Part shown: piece after piece, positions 1 through 7,409 of the stretch
Numbering within the stretch: position 1 is the first letter of the stretch
Layout: the number at the start of each line of letters is the position of its first letter
DNA from: GCA-003244245 sp052390115
GTDB taxonomy: Bacteria; Actinomycetota; Actinomycetes; Mycobacteriales; Pseudonocardiaceae
Direction: 5' to 3'
Length of the DNA: 27,779 bases
Assembly: GCA_052390115.1 (NCBI GenBank)
Contig: JBQTHE010000102.1
Span: 1 to 27,779, forward strand
The notes under the pieces: generated by a model
The model's input: only the letters and a program-made list of their open reading frames with translations
Database searches by the model: none
Told to the model about the DNA's origin: nothing
Program-made: the position numbers and the translations under genes

Positions 1-100
1 GGGGGGGGGGGGCGGGGGGGGGGGGGCCCGGGGGGGGGGGTTCCGGGCCGCGGGGGGGGGGGGTGTGGGGGGGGGGCGCCCCCCCCCCCCCCCCCGCCAC
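1..100. other. Homopolymer-rich contig edge, probable artefact
   Basis: The first ~100 bases are long runs of G followed by runs of C with only scattered other bases. This is unlike the balanced high-GC coding DNA that follows. It looks like sequencing or assembly noise at a contig end. It replaces the expected 5' end of the first gene, so translation upstream of about position 103 should not be trusted. Confidence 0.8.
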
Positions 101-102
101 CC

Positions 103-705
103 CGCGCCGAGCAGGTCGAGCGCTGCGAGATGTGCGCCGTGCCGATCGGCGAGTGGCATGGGCACGTGGTCGACCTCGAGGGCCGCGGTCTGATGTGCAC
201 CTGCCGCCCCTGCGCCCTGCTGTTCACCAAAGAGGGCGCAGGTGGCGGGCGGTTCCGGGCAGTTCCCGAACGCTACCGGTACGCCGCCGACGTGCCGCTC
301 GCCGCGGCGACCTGGGACTCGATCGGGATCCCGGTGGCGATGGCGTTCTTCTTCACCAACAGCGAGCTCGGGAACACGGTCGCCTTCTACCCGAGCCCGG
401 CAGGGGCGACGGAATCGCTGCTGCCGCTGGAGGCCTGGACCGACCTGCTCGCTGCGACCCCGACACTGGCCGACCTGCGACCCGATGTCGAGGCGTTGCT
501 GGTGCACAAGCGCGAAAGCGGGTTCGAGTGTTTCGCGATCCCGATCGACGCCTGCTACCAGCTGGTCGGTCTGGTCAAAATGCACTGGAAGGGTTTCGAC
601 GGGGGGGAGGAGGCCTGGACGGCGATCCACAAGTTCTTCGCCGACCTGCGGGAGCGTAGCGAGCCCGTGGCGGTCGGCAGCGAAGGAGCGCCCGAAGATG
701 GCTGA
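103..705 (+). CDS. DUF5947-type hydrogenase-locus protein, 5' truncated
   Basis: This is a Cys-rich cytoplasmic protein of unknown biochemical role. I recognise it as the DUF5947 family that sits in actinobacterial [NiFe]-hydrogenase operons. The readable frame begins near RAEQVERCEMC and has no credible start, because the upstream bases are homopolymer noise; the ATG at 130 lies inside the conserved part. Near the N-terminus there is a C-x2-C pair (ERCEMC), a His-containing stretch (EWHGH) and a CTCRPC cluster, a layout suited to binding zinc or an Fe-S cluster. The middle carries the GGGRFRAVPERY segment. The stop (703-705) overlaps the next ATG at 698, so the two genes are translationally coupled. 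Family assignment is from recall of the motif and the neighbourhood. Metal binding is inference. Confidence 0.8.
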   Translation, partial: RAEQVERCEMCAVPIGEWHGHVVDLEGRGLMCTCRPCALLFTKEGAGGGRFRAVPERYRYAADVPLAAATWDSIGIPVAMAFFFTNSELGNTVAFYPSPAGATESLLPLEAWTDLLAATPTLADLRPDVEALLVHKRESGFECFAIPIDACYQLVGLVKMHWKGFDGGEEAWTAIHKFFADLRERSEPVAVGSEGAPEDG

Positions 706-1351
706 ACTCTCCTTCACCTGCCTCGACGTGCAGCCCGAGCGCTATGCCATGACGCCGACACTGTTGTTCCGGTTGCAGATCAACGCGGCTGCCGAGCAGC
801 GGGTGCGAGCCGTCGCGCTGCGCTGCCAGATCAGGATCGAACCGCAGCGGCGCGGGTACACCGAGCAGGAAGCCAGGGGGTTGCTCGAGCTGTTCGGTGA
901 GCGCGGACGCTGGGGTGACACGGTCAAACCGTTCCAGTTCGCCAACACCTCGACGGTGGTCGCCAGCTTCACCGGCAGTATCGAAGTCGACGTGTCGGTG
1001 CCGTGCAGCTACGACATGGAGGTCACGGCAGGCCGGTACTTCCACGGCCTGGAGGATGGCGAGATCCCGTTCATCCTGCTGTTCAGCGGGACCGTATTCG
1101 GCGACGGCGAGAAGAGCCTGTGGATCGAGCAGGTGCCCTGGCATGCCGAGTGCCGGTACCGGATGCCGGTAACGCGCTGGCGCGAGATGATGGACGAGCA
1201 CTTCCCCGACAGTGGGTGGCTACGGCTGCGCCGCGAGACGATCGACGCCCTGGCGGAGTTCCGGGCCAGCCGCGCGCTGCCCACCTGGGACGACGCTGTC
1301 ATCGCCGTGCTGGACACGGCCCGCGAACGCACTGCGGAGGGGGGATCATGA
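698..1351 (+). CDS. DUF6084-type hydrogenase-locus protein
   Basis: A 217-aa protein with no signal peptide or membrane segment, matching the DUF6084 family found directly after DUF5947 in actinobacterial hydrogenase operons. Its function is not established. The start is the ATG at 698, which overlaps the upstream stop and follows a GAAGGAG site at 682-688. The sequence opens with ELSFTCLDV and shows alternating hydrophobic strands, suggesting a beta-rich N-terminal half (LRCQIRIEPQRRGY, the SFTGSIEVDVSVPCSYD region, IPFILLFSGTVF). The C-terminal part is helical, with conserved-looking Trp and Arg residues (IEQVPWHAECRYRMPV). The stop shares ATGA with the following gene. A role in hydrogenase assembly or electron transfer is inferred from position only. 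Confidence 0.8.
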   Translation: MAELSFTCLDVQPERYAMTPTLLFRLQINAAAEQRVRAVALRCQIRIEPQRRGYTEQEARGLLELFGERGRWGDTVKPFQFANTSTVVASFTGSIEVDVSVPCSYDMEVTAGRYFHGLEDGEIPFILLFSGTVFGDGEKSLWIEQVPWHAECRYRMPVTRWREMMDEHFPDSGWLRLRRETIDALAEFRASRALPTWDDAVIAVLDTARERTAEGGS

Positions 1352-2679
1352 CGGCCCAGATGGACATCGCCCGGCAGGTGGCCGACGCCGTCCTCTACGA
1401 GGGGTACCTGCTGTATCCCTACCGCGCTTCGGCTCGCAAGAACCAGATCCGTTGGCAGTGGGGGGTACTCGTGCCCCCCGCCTATGCAGCCGCCGGGCAC
1501 GGTGAGTACGACACCTCACACACCGAGTGCCTGCTGGATCCCGGCACTGACCCGGTATTGCACGTCCGCCTGCGGTTTTTGCAGTTGCAGCACCGCAGCG
1601 GCGGCGATGGATCGGTGCCCGAGTTCGACGAGGCGGTGGAGCACGAGATCGACTCGGTAACATCGGTAACGGAGTTGTTGGACACCGAGCAGGTGGTCCC
1701 GGTGGTGGTCCCGGGTGGCACCGAGACCACCGACGACGGACTCACCCGGCAACGCTGGCCACTGAACGGCGAGATCCGGCTGTCCGCGCAGCGGCTGGAA
1801 GGTCCCTACGGCCTGGTGCAACTCACCGTCGAGGTTGTCAACACGGCGCAGTGGGCGGACCCGGAGGCCGCTCGGTACCTGGCGCTGCGGCACTCGCTGA
1901 TCGCCGCGCACACCGTGCTCGCGGTCACCGACGGGGAGTTCATCTCGCTGACCGACCCACCCGAGTGGGCCAAGCATGCCGCCGCGGTCTGTCACAACGA
2001 ACGCGTCTGGCCGGTGATGATCGGCGACGAGGGGCGCCGCGACGTGATCCTGGCCTCGCCGATCATCCTCTATGACTACCCGGTGATCGCGCCGGAGAGT
2101 GCCGGCGACCTGTTCGATGGCACCGAGATCGACGAGATCCTCACGCTGCGCACGATGACGCTCACCGATGAGGAGAAGGCCGAGGTACGGGCCACCGACG
2201 AGCGGGCCCGCAAGCTGATGGACCGCGTCGACTCGATGCCCCCCGAGATGCTCGACAAGCTGCACGGCGCGATCCGCTACCTGGGCGAGACCCCTGGTAT
2301 TCAGACCCATGGCACCCGCAAGGAGCCGGACCCGATCGAGACGATCACCACCCCCGGTACGCCGTGGTGGGATCCCGGCGCGGATGCCTCGGTCGACCCC
2401 GAGACCGACAGCGTGATCATCGCCGGAGTCGAAGTGGCCAAGGGCAGTCAGGTAGTGCTCATGCCGGGGTTACGCCGGTCGGACGCACAGGACATGTTCC
2501 TCACCGGGCGCACCGCCACCGTCGCCGCGGTGTTGCTCGACGTCGACGGCAACACCCACGTCGCGGTTACCATTGACGATGACCCGGGCGCCGAGATCTC
2601 GGCCGCGCACGGGCGGTTCCGCTACTTCTCCCCTGACGAGCTCAAGCCGCTCGGGGCTCAGGGAGGAGCATCGTCATGA
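1348..2679 (+). CDS. Unnamed 443-aa hydrogenase-operon protein
   Basis: I do not recognise a named family. The gene starts at ATG 1348 within an ATGA overlap, after a GGAGGGGG site, and ends in another ATGA overlap with the protease gene, so it is co-transcribed and probably co-translated with hydrogenase maturation genes. The N-terminal part (VADAVLYEGYLLYPYRAS, then NQIRWQWGVLVPP) looks like a conserved signature. The middle is a mixed alpha/beta region with a charged helix around residues 265-300. A Pro/Gly-rich linker leads to a C-terminal domain of about 75 residues with repeated short strands (GVEVAKGSQVVL, GRTATVAAVLLDVDG, VAVTIDDDP), which resembles a small beta-barrel. No membrane span or Cys cluster is seen. 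It is probably a cytoplasmic assembly or scaffold protein of this hydrogenase type, by context only. Confidence 0.85.
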   Translation: MTAQMDIARQVADAVLYEGYLLYPYRASARKNQIRWQWGVLVPPAYAAAGHGEYDTSHTECLLDPGTDPVLHVRLRFLQLQHRSGGDGSVPEFDEAVEHEIDSVTSVTELLDTEQVVPVVVPGGTETTDDGLTRQRWPLNGEIRLSAQRLEGPYGLVQLTVEVVNTAQWADPEAARYLALRHSLIAAHTVLAVTDGEFISLTDPPEWAKHAAAVCHNERVWPVMIGDEGRRDVILASPIILYDYPVIAPESAGDLFDGTEIDEILTLRTMTLTDEEKAEVRATDERARKLMDRVDSMPPEMLDKLHGAIRYLGETPGIQTHGTRKEPDPIETITTPGTPWWDPGADASVDPETDSVIIAGVEVAKGSQVVLMPGLRRSDAQDMFLTGRTATVAAVLLDVDGNTHVAVTIDDDPGAEISAAHGRFRYFSPDELKPLGAQGGASS

Positions 2680-3260
2680 CCACCGCGACGACAACCATGG
2701 TGGCCGGCATCGGCAACATCTTCTTCGGCGACGACGCGTTCGGCGTCGAACTCGCCCGACGGTTGAGCACCGAGACGCTGCCCGAGGGCGTGCGGGTCGC
2801 GGATTACGGGATTCGCGGAATGCACCTGGCCTACGACCTGCTCGGCATTGCCCCGGACACCACGATCCTGCTCGACGCCGTGACACGTGGCGGCGAGCCG
2901 GGGACGGTCTACGTGCTCGACATCCGGCCCGGGGACGTGCCGGACATCCAGCCGTCAACCGTCGACGCGCACGGGATGGCTCCCGACGCGGTACTCGCGC
3001 TGCTGGACAACCTCGGCGGCAGCGCGGGACGGACCTTGCTGGTCGGCTGCGAGCCGGCCAATACCGAGGAAGGTATCGGGCTGTCCACGACCGTCGCCGC
3101 AGCCGTCGACAAGGCTGTCGGGGTCGTTCTGGATCTGCTCACCGACAAGGAAGGAAGTGAAACGGATGTTCGGTCTGCTGCGTCGGCTGGTGTTCTGGGG
3201 ATCAGTGATCGGCCTGGCCTCCATAGCAGTACAGGTGTCCAAAGACGTGGCTCGCTATAA
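2676..3260 (+). CDS. [NiFe]-hydrogenase maturation endopeptidase (HyaD/HybD/HycI family)
   Basis: This enzyme clips the C-terminal peptide from the hydrogenase large subunit after nickel insertion, in the cytoplasm. The family signature GIGN is at residues 11-14, followed by GDDAFG with Asp19/Asp20. Asp67 (in LLDAV) and His99 (in DAHGM) fit the remaining nickel-sensing ligands known from HybD and HycI. The start at ATG 2676 overlaps the preceding stop. At 194 aa it is somewhat longer than the usual ~150-175 aa. The last ~30 residues (after LTDKEGSE) are low-complexity and lie entirely over an out-of-frame miniprotein gene (3166-3279), so the C-terminal tail may be a recent read-through extension. 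The large subunit it acts on is outside the window. Confidence 0.9.
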   Translation: MTTATTTMVAGIGNIFFGDDAFGVELARRLSTETLPEGVRVADYGIRGMHLAYDLLGIAPDTTILLDAVTRGGEPGTVYVLDIRPGDVPDIQPSTVDAHGMAPDAVLALLDNLGGSAGRTLLVGCEPANTEEGIGLSTTVAAAVDKAVGVVLDLLTDKEGSETDVRSAASAGVLGISDRPGLHSSTGVQRRGSL

Positions 3261-3279
3261 GCAAATGAGCGAGATGTGA
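3166..3279 (+). CDS. 37-aa membrane miniprotein, DUF6893-like
   Basis: This tiny protein, MFGLLRRLVFWGSVIG... to QMSEM, has one hydrophobic segment (about residues 7-23), positive residues before it and a basic amphipathic tail containing KDVARYKQM. It resembles the DUF6893 small proteins encoded in the same place in other actinobacterial hydrogenase loci. ATG 3166 is preceded by AAGGAAG at 3151-3157 with good spacing. Its frame differs from that of the protease, whose stop is at 3260, so 95 bases are shared. It could anchor a hydrogenase component to the membrane or act as a small subunit; that is inference. Confidence 0.75.
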   Translation: MFGLLRRLVFWGSVIGLASIAVQVSKDVARYKQMSEM

Positions 3280-3294
3280 TTTCAATCCCACCAC

Positions 3295-3300
3295 GGAGGT
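3295..3300 (+). promoter_or_regulatory. Ribosome binding site fixing the hypC start
   Basis: GGAGGT lies 7 bases before ATG 3308 but only 1 base before ATG 3302. Only the second start gives normal spacing, and it also places Cys directly after Met as HypC requires. Confidence 0.8.
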
Positions 3301-3307
3301 AATGCCC

Positions 3308-3589
3308 ATGTGCCTCGGCATCCCGGGCGAAGTGATCGAGATCCTGCGTGACCAACCCGACCTCGCCATGGTCGACGTCAGCGGGGTCAAGCGCGCGATC
3401 AACATCGGCCTGTTGACTGATGACCCGCCTGCTCCCGGCGACTGGATTCTGATTCACGTCGGTTTCGCGCTGTCCAAGATCGACGAACAGGAGGCCAAGG
3501 CAGCGATGGACTTCCTGATAGGCATCGGGCAGGCCTACGAGGATGAGATCGCCGCCCTACTCGAATCGCGGGTTGACGAAAGGCAGTGA
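3308..3589 (+). CDS. hypC: Hydrogenase maturation chaperone HypC
   Basis: HypC is a 93-aa cytoplasmic chaperone. It carries the Fe(CN)2CO unit with HypD and delivers it to the hydrogenase large-subunit precursor. The N-terminal MCLGIPG gives the essential Cys2. His50 sits in IHVGFA, the second conserved HypC signature. The upstream in-frame ATG at 3302 would bury Cys2 two residues in and is too near the ribosome site, so 3308 is chosen. The C-terminal third is a helical tail (EEQEAKAAMDFLIGIG-like) of ordinary length. The stop TGA overlaps a GTG that is an alternative hypD start. It is part of the hypC-hypD-hypE run. Confidence 0.95.
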   Translation: MCLGIPGEVIEILRDQPDLAMVDVSGVKRAINIGLLTDDPPAPGDWILIHVGFALSKIDEQEAKAAMDFLIGIGQAYEDEIAALLESRVDERQ

Positions 3590-3594
3590 GCGGT

Positions 3595-4758
3595 ATGCGA
3601 TTCGTCGATGAGTACCGGGATGCCGAGAAGGCCCGTGCGCTCGCCGCGAAGATTGCGGCACTGTGCGAACCAGGGCGACACTACAAATTCATGGAGGTCT
3701 GCGGCGGGCACACGCACACGATCTACAAGCACGGGCTGGAGGACTATCTCCCAGAGTCGATCAGCCTGGTGCACGGGCCGGGATGCCCGGTGTGCGTGAT
3801 CCCGATGGGCCGGGTGGATGACGCGATCGCGCTGGCCGAACAGCCAGACGTGATCATGACATCCTTCGGCGACATGATGCGGGTGCCGGGCGGGCGCGGA
3901 TCGTTCTTCGACTCCTCGGCCGCCGGCACCGATATTCGGATGGTCTACTCGCCGCTCGACGCACTGAAGATAGCCCGGCGTAATCCGGACAAACATGTGA
4001 TCTTCATGGCGATCGGGTTCGAGACCACCGCGCCATCCACCGCGATGACCGTGCTGCGGGCGGCTGCTGAGGGCATCGAGAACTTCTCGATCTTCTGCAA
4101 CCACGTCACGATCATCCCGGCAATCAAGGCCATCCTCGACTCCCCCGACCTGCGGCTGGACGGATTCATCGGCCCCGGCCACGTCTCGACCGTCATCGGC
4201 TGCCGGCCCTACGAGTTCATCGCCTCGGAGTACCGCAAGCCGCTGGTCACGGCGGGATTCGAGCCACTGGACATCCTGCAGTCGGTCTACATGCTGCTGC
4301 AGCAGTTGGCCGAGGGACGCTGTGAGGTGGAGAACCAGTACTCCCGGGTGGTGCCGTGGGATGGCAACACGGTCGCCCTGCGAGCGGTCGGTGAGGTGAT
4401 GGAGCTGCGCCCCTTCTTCGAGTGGCGTGGGCTGGGTTTCATCTCGCATTCGGCGCTGCGGGTCCGGGAGCGTTACGCCGCCTTTGACTCGGAGCGGCAT
4501 TTCGAGCTGCCCGGGGTTCGGGTCGCCGACCCGAAGGCATGCCAATGCGGCGAGGTACTCAAGGGTGTGCTCAAGCCCTGGGAGTGCAAGGTGTTCGGCA
4601 CTGCGTGCACGCCGGAAACCCCGATCGGTACCTGCATGGTCTCCTCCGAGGGGGCCTGCGCGGCCTACTACAACTTCGGCCGGTTCAGCCGCCAACGAGT
4701 CCAGGAGGCTACCCAGGTACATCAGATCCAGGCGAGTCAGCCGGCGAGCCGGGCATGA
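3595..4758 (+). CDS. hypD: Hydrogenase maturation protein HypD (Fe-S)
   Basis: HypD is the [4Fe-4S] protein on which, with HypC, the cyanide and CO ligands are assembled on iron. Visible signatures are CGGHTHT with Cys36, GPGCPVC with Cys64 and Cys67, and GFETTAPSTA. A C-terminal Cys-rich block (ACQCGEVLKG, PWECKVFG, TPIGTCMVSSEGAC) binds the cluster. At 387 aa it matches the family. The start is taken as ATG 3595, which gives MRFVDEYRD, like other HypD N-termini. GTG 3586, overlapping the hypC stop, is possible but lies only ~2 bases after the AAAGG site. The stop overlaps hypE by ATGA. Confidence 0.95.
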   Translation: MRFVDEYRDAEKARALAAKIAALCEPGRHYKFMEVCGGHTHTIYKHGLEDYLPESISLVHGPGCPVCVIPMGRVDDAIALAEQPDVIMTSFGDMMRVPGGRGSFFDSSAAGTDIRMVYSPLDALKIARRNPDKHVIFMAIGFETTAPSTAMTVLRAAAEGIENFSIFCNHVTIIPAIKAILDSPDLRLDGFIGPGHVSTVIGCRPYEFIASEYRKPLVTAGFEPLDILQSVYMLLQQLAEGRCEVENQYSRVVPWDGNTVALRAVGEVMELRPFFEWRGLGFISHSALRVRERYAAFDSERHFELPGVRVADPKACQCGEVLKGVLKPWECKVFGTACTPETPIGTCMVSSEGACAAYYNFGRFSRQRVQEATQVHQIQASQPASRA

Positions 4759-5963
4759 CCCGATACCAGGACACCACCCAGCAACACCGGGCGGACTGGG
4801 CGGAGGAAGCCGTCGCCGAGCACGACCGTGAGCACGCCGTCGAACATGACGCCGGGCACCCCGGGCATGCCCCGGCCGGGACGGAGCACCCCGGCCGGGA
4901 GCAGTTGGTGCTGGAACGCATCGAGCGGGCCCGGCGGGCCCGGCCCCGAGTGCGCGAGAAACTCATCACCCTCGCGCACGGCGCCGGCGGCAAGGCCACT
5001 CAGTCGTTGATCGAGGCGATCTTCCTGGACGCCTTCCGCAATCCCCAGCTGGAGCCTCTTGAGGACGCCGCGACAGTGGTCGCCGGGGATACCCGGCTGG
5101 CCTTCACCACGGACTCCTATGTGGTGTCACCGCTGTTCTTCCCTGGCGGTGACATCGGCGACCTTGCCGTCAACGGCACCGTCAATGATCTGGCCGTCTC
5201 CGGGGCACGGCCAGCTCATCTGTCCACCGGGTTCATCTTGGAGGAGGGTTTCCCGGTCGAGGACCTGCGGCGGATCGTGGCGTCGATGGCTGCGGCCGCT
5301 GCGGCGGCCGGGGTCTCTATCGTCACCGGCGACACCAAGGTCGTGCAGCGGGGCAAGGGCGACGGTTGCTACATCAACACAGCTGGGATCGGAGTGCTCA
5401 CCGACGACCTGACCCTGGGGGTGGCCACCGCCCGTCCCGGTGACCTGGTGATCGTTTCAGGCCCGGTGGGCGACCACGGCATCACCGTTATGCTGGCGCG
5501 CGGTGAGTTGGACCTCGAAGCCGATCTGGTCTCTGACACCGCGCCGGTGCATGGCCTGGTGCGGGGGCTGCTCGACGCCGTGGGCCCAGACGTCCGGGCG
5601 ATGCGCGACGCCACGCGTGGCGGGGTCGCCACGATCCTCAACGAGGTGGCTACGGCGGCGGGCGTGGCAGTGGTGGTCGATGAGGACGCCGTCCCGGTGC
5701 GCGCGGAGGTCCGTGGGGCCTGCGAGCTGCTGGGCATCGATCCGCTCTACGTCGCCTGTGAGGGGCGGATCGTGGTGATCGTCGACCCGGATGCGGCCGA
5801 CGCCGCGGTGGCCGCGTTGCAAGCGCATCCACTCGGCGCCGGGGCCGCGGTGGTCGGTCGCGTCGCCGCGGATCCGCCCGGGCTGGTGCTGCTCAAGACC
5901 GGGTTCGGTGGCACCCGGATCATCGATCTGCTGGTCGGCGACCCGCTGCCGCGGATCTGCTGA
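4755..5963 (+). CDS. hypE: Hydrogenase maturation protein HypE with His-rich N-terminal extension
   Basis: HypE takes a carbamoyl group from HypF onto its C-terminal cysteine and dehydrates it with ATP to a thiocyanate, the source of the CN ligands. The protein ends in PRIC, so the reactive Cys is present. The AIR-synthase-like core starts near residue 68 (LITLAHGAGGK) and contains GDTRLAFTTDSYVV, PGGDIGDLAVNGTVNDL, VTGDTKVV and DATRGGV. At 402 aa it is longer than the usual ~340 aa. The excess is an N-terminal extension with His at 11, 23, 27, 31, 35, 38 and 45, followed by an Arg-rich stretch (ERIERARRARPR). The start at ATG 4755 is supported by overlap with hypD. The extension might bind nickel or zinc; that is inference. 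Confidence 0.95.
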   Translation: MTRYQDTTQQHRADWAEEAVAEHDREHAVEHDAGHPGHAPAGTEHPGREQLVLERIERARRARPRVREKLITLAHGAGGKATQSLIEAIFLDAFRNPQLEPLEDAATVVAGDTRLAFTTDSYVVSPLFFPGGDIGDLAVNGTVNDLAVSGARPAHLSTGFILEEGFPVEDLRRIVASMAAAAAAAGVSIVTGDTKVVQRGKGDGCYINTAGIGVLTDDLTLGVATARPGDLVIVSGPVGDHGITVMLARGELDLEADLVSDTAPVHGLVRGLLDAVGPDVRAMRDATRGGVATILNEVATAAGVAVVVDEDAVPVRAEVRGACELLGIDPLYVACEGRIVVIVDPDAADAAVAALQAHPLGAGAAVVGRVAADPPGLVLLKTGFGGTRIIDLLVGDPLPRIC

Positions 5964-5983
5964 CCCCGTTCCAGGGAGGTTCG

Positions 5984-6289
5984 CTGAATAAGAGTGAACT
6001 GATCACCGAGCTCCTGGCCGATTGGCCGGAACACGGTGACATGGTCTACATCGAACGCCGGGGCAACAGCTACACGGTGCAACGCATTGGCGCCAGCGGG
6101 GCTTTTGCCGCGCCGGCACCGGATGCTGCGCTGCCCGACGCCTGGATCTACTACAGCGGCTGGGCGGCGCACCACCAGCACGACGCACCGGCGTTCTTCG
6201 AAGACCTGTTCGCCGAGATGGAGGCGGCGGCCGGGGGTCATGATCGTTGCCGCTGGTCGGCGGATGACCCTTGGCCGCACGCGCACTGA
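5984..6289 (+). CDS. Small unknown hydrogenase-operon protein, possible CTG start
   Basis: A short plus-strand frame between hypE and the nuclease-like gene. From ATG 6041 it gives 82 aa starting MVYIERRGNSYTVQR. The frame is open and protein-like further upstream (NKSELITELLADWPEHGD) back to CTG 5984, which lies 4 bases after GGGAGG (5974-5979). No ATG, GTG or TTG is available there. Either translation starts at CTG (101 aa) or the true product is the shorter form. The protein is rich in aromatic residues and His (IYYSGWAAHHQHDAP) and has one Cys near the end. I do not recognise a family. Its place within an otherwise tight operon supports it being real. Low certainty on the start. Confidence 0.6.
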   Translation: MNKSELITELLADWPEHGDMVYIERRGNSYTVQRIGASGAFAAPAPDAALPDAWIYYSGWAAHHQHDAPAFFEDLFAEMEAAAGGHDRCRWSADDPWPHAH

Positions 6290-6314
6290 GTCACAGGCAC
6301 TGAGTCGAGGTGCG

Positions 6315-7400
6315 ATGGTTTACCGCATCCACACGTCCGACCGGGCGGCCTTCAAACGTTGCCGCCGGGAATGGGACCTGAGTTCACCCAACCGGCAGAA
6401 CCTGGAACCCGAGCCGCGGCCGGGCCTGATCGATCTGAACCAGGCACTGCGTGCTGCTCTTGCCGTGTACTACTTCCCCGGGATGTGGGAGTGGGACAGA
6501 ACCATCGTGCAGCCCCTGGTGCATCAGGCCCTGGAACGGGCGGTGCGCGGCCAGCTGGAGGTCGCGGCCGACGAAGTGGCCGATGAACAATCCCAGCAGG
6601 AGGCACTGACCCGGGGCCATGCGCTGCTCGACGCCTACGCGGCGTGGGCCCCGGCGGTAGACGACTTCACGCCGATTCGCGTCGAAACCGACTTCGAGGT
6701 GAACATCCCCGACCCGGCGGCGCCCGGCGCAAGTCTGCTGACGCCGGGCGGGGAGGAGATCCGGTACAGCGACCGGGTCGACCTGCTCGCCATCGACTCC
6801 GACAACGCCTATTGGGTGATCCAGCACCGGCTGGTCACCGACGGCTGGGCCGATCACGACGCCCTGCAGCTCGACGAGCAGACGATCGCGTGGTGTTGGG
6901 CGTGGCCGCTGTTCTACCTCGGGATGCGGATCTCGGGCACGGTCTACAACGAGATCCACGCCGACGCCGGCGGGCCAGGCATGAGCGAGCCGGGCCCGGC
7001 AGCCCCGCCGCGGGCGGGGCATCAGCAGGTGCATCACCGGCGGATGTATGCCCGCAGCGGCCCCGTCCAGGGTGAACGATTGCACGCCGAGGGCACCGAC
7101 GAGTTTCGCCGCACCCGAATCCGGCGTGGCGACGCCGAACTGGCGGCGGCCGGCGCAGGCCTGGCCGCCGAGGTCAGCGCCGCAACCAGTACGGACCTCG
7201 AGATCTATCCCAGCCCGGAGCCAGGGATCTGTGCGCGCTGCTCCTACCGTCCCCCATGCCTGGTGCTGAACCAAGGCGATGACGCCACCGCCGAGTTGTC
7301 GAAGTCCTACCGGCAGCGCGCGCCCGAGTCGGTCCAGGAGGGGCGGCTCGGCGGTGTGACATGGTCGATGAACCGCGGTGCCGCACCGCCCCGATGGTGA
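6315..7400 (+). CDS. Cas4/RecB-like PD-(D/E)XK-fold protein with degenerate catalytic motif
   Basis: A 361-aa protein laid out like Fe-S-containing RecB/Cas4-type nucleases. It has an N-terminal Cys16 in FKRCRREW and a C-terminal C-x2-C-x5-C cluster (Cys306, 309, 315; GICARCSYRPPC). Between them come VETDF (Glu124), RVDLLAI (Asp156) and the downstream Gln-containing helix QLDEQTIAWCW. The position expected to read D/E-x-K reads Gln170-His171-Arg172 (VIQHRLV), so catalytic residues appear replaced and the protein is probably not a nuclease. The four Cys could hold a [4Fe-4S] cluster. An insert near 220-240 is Pro/Gly-rich. ATG 6315 follows GAGG with 4-base spacing. It sits 25 bases after the small ORF in the hyp operon, so a hydrogenase-related Fe-S role is plausible. 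The fold call is by motif order and is not verified. Confidence 0.7.
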   Translation: MVYRIHTSDRAAFKRCRREWDLSSPNRQNLEPEPRPGLIDLNQALRAALAVYYFPGMWEWDRTIVQPLVHQALERAVRGQLEVAADEVADEQSQQEALTRGHALLDAYAAWAPAVDDFTPIRVETDFEVNIPDPAAPGASLLTPGGEEIRYSDRVDLLAIDSDNAYWVIQHRLVTDGWADHDALQLDEQTIAWCWAWPLFYLGMRISGTVYNEIHADAGGPGMSEPGPAAPPRAGHQQVHHRRMYARSGPVQGERLHAEGTDEFRRTRIRRGDAELAAAGAGLAAEVSAATSTDLEIYPSPEPGICARCSYRPPCLVLNQGDDATAELSKSYRQRAPESVQEGRLGGVTWSMNRGAAPPRW

Positions 7401-7409
7401 CAGCCCCCC

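Noticed and set aside
575..1201. Long minus-strand open frame opposite the DUF5947/DUF6084 genes
   Set aside because: High-GC shadow frame; Arg/His/Pro-rich with no family pattern, opposite well-supported coupled genes.
6315..7400. CRISPR association for the Cas4-like gene
   Set aside because: No direct-repeat array and no cas1, cas2 or effector gene in the window; the neighbours are hydrogenase genes.
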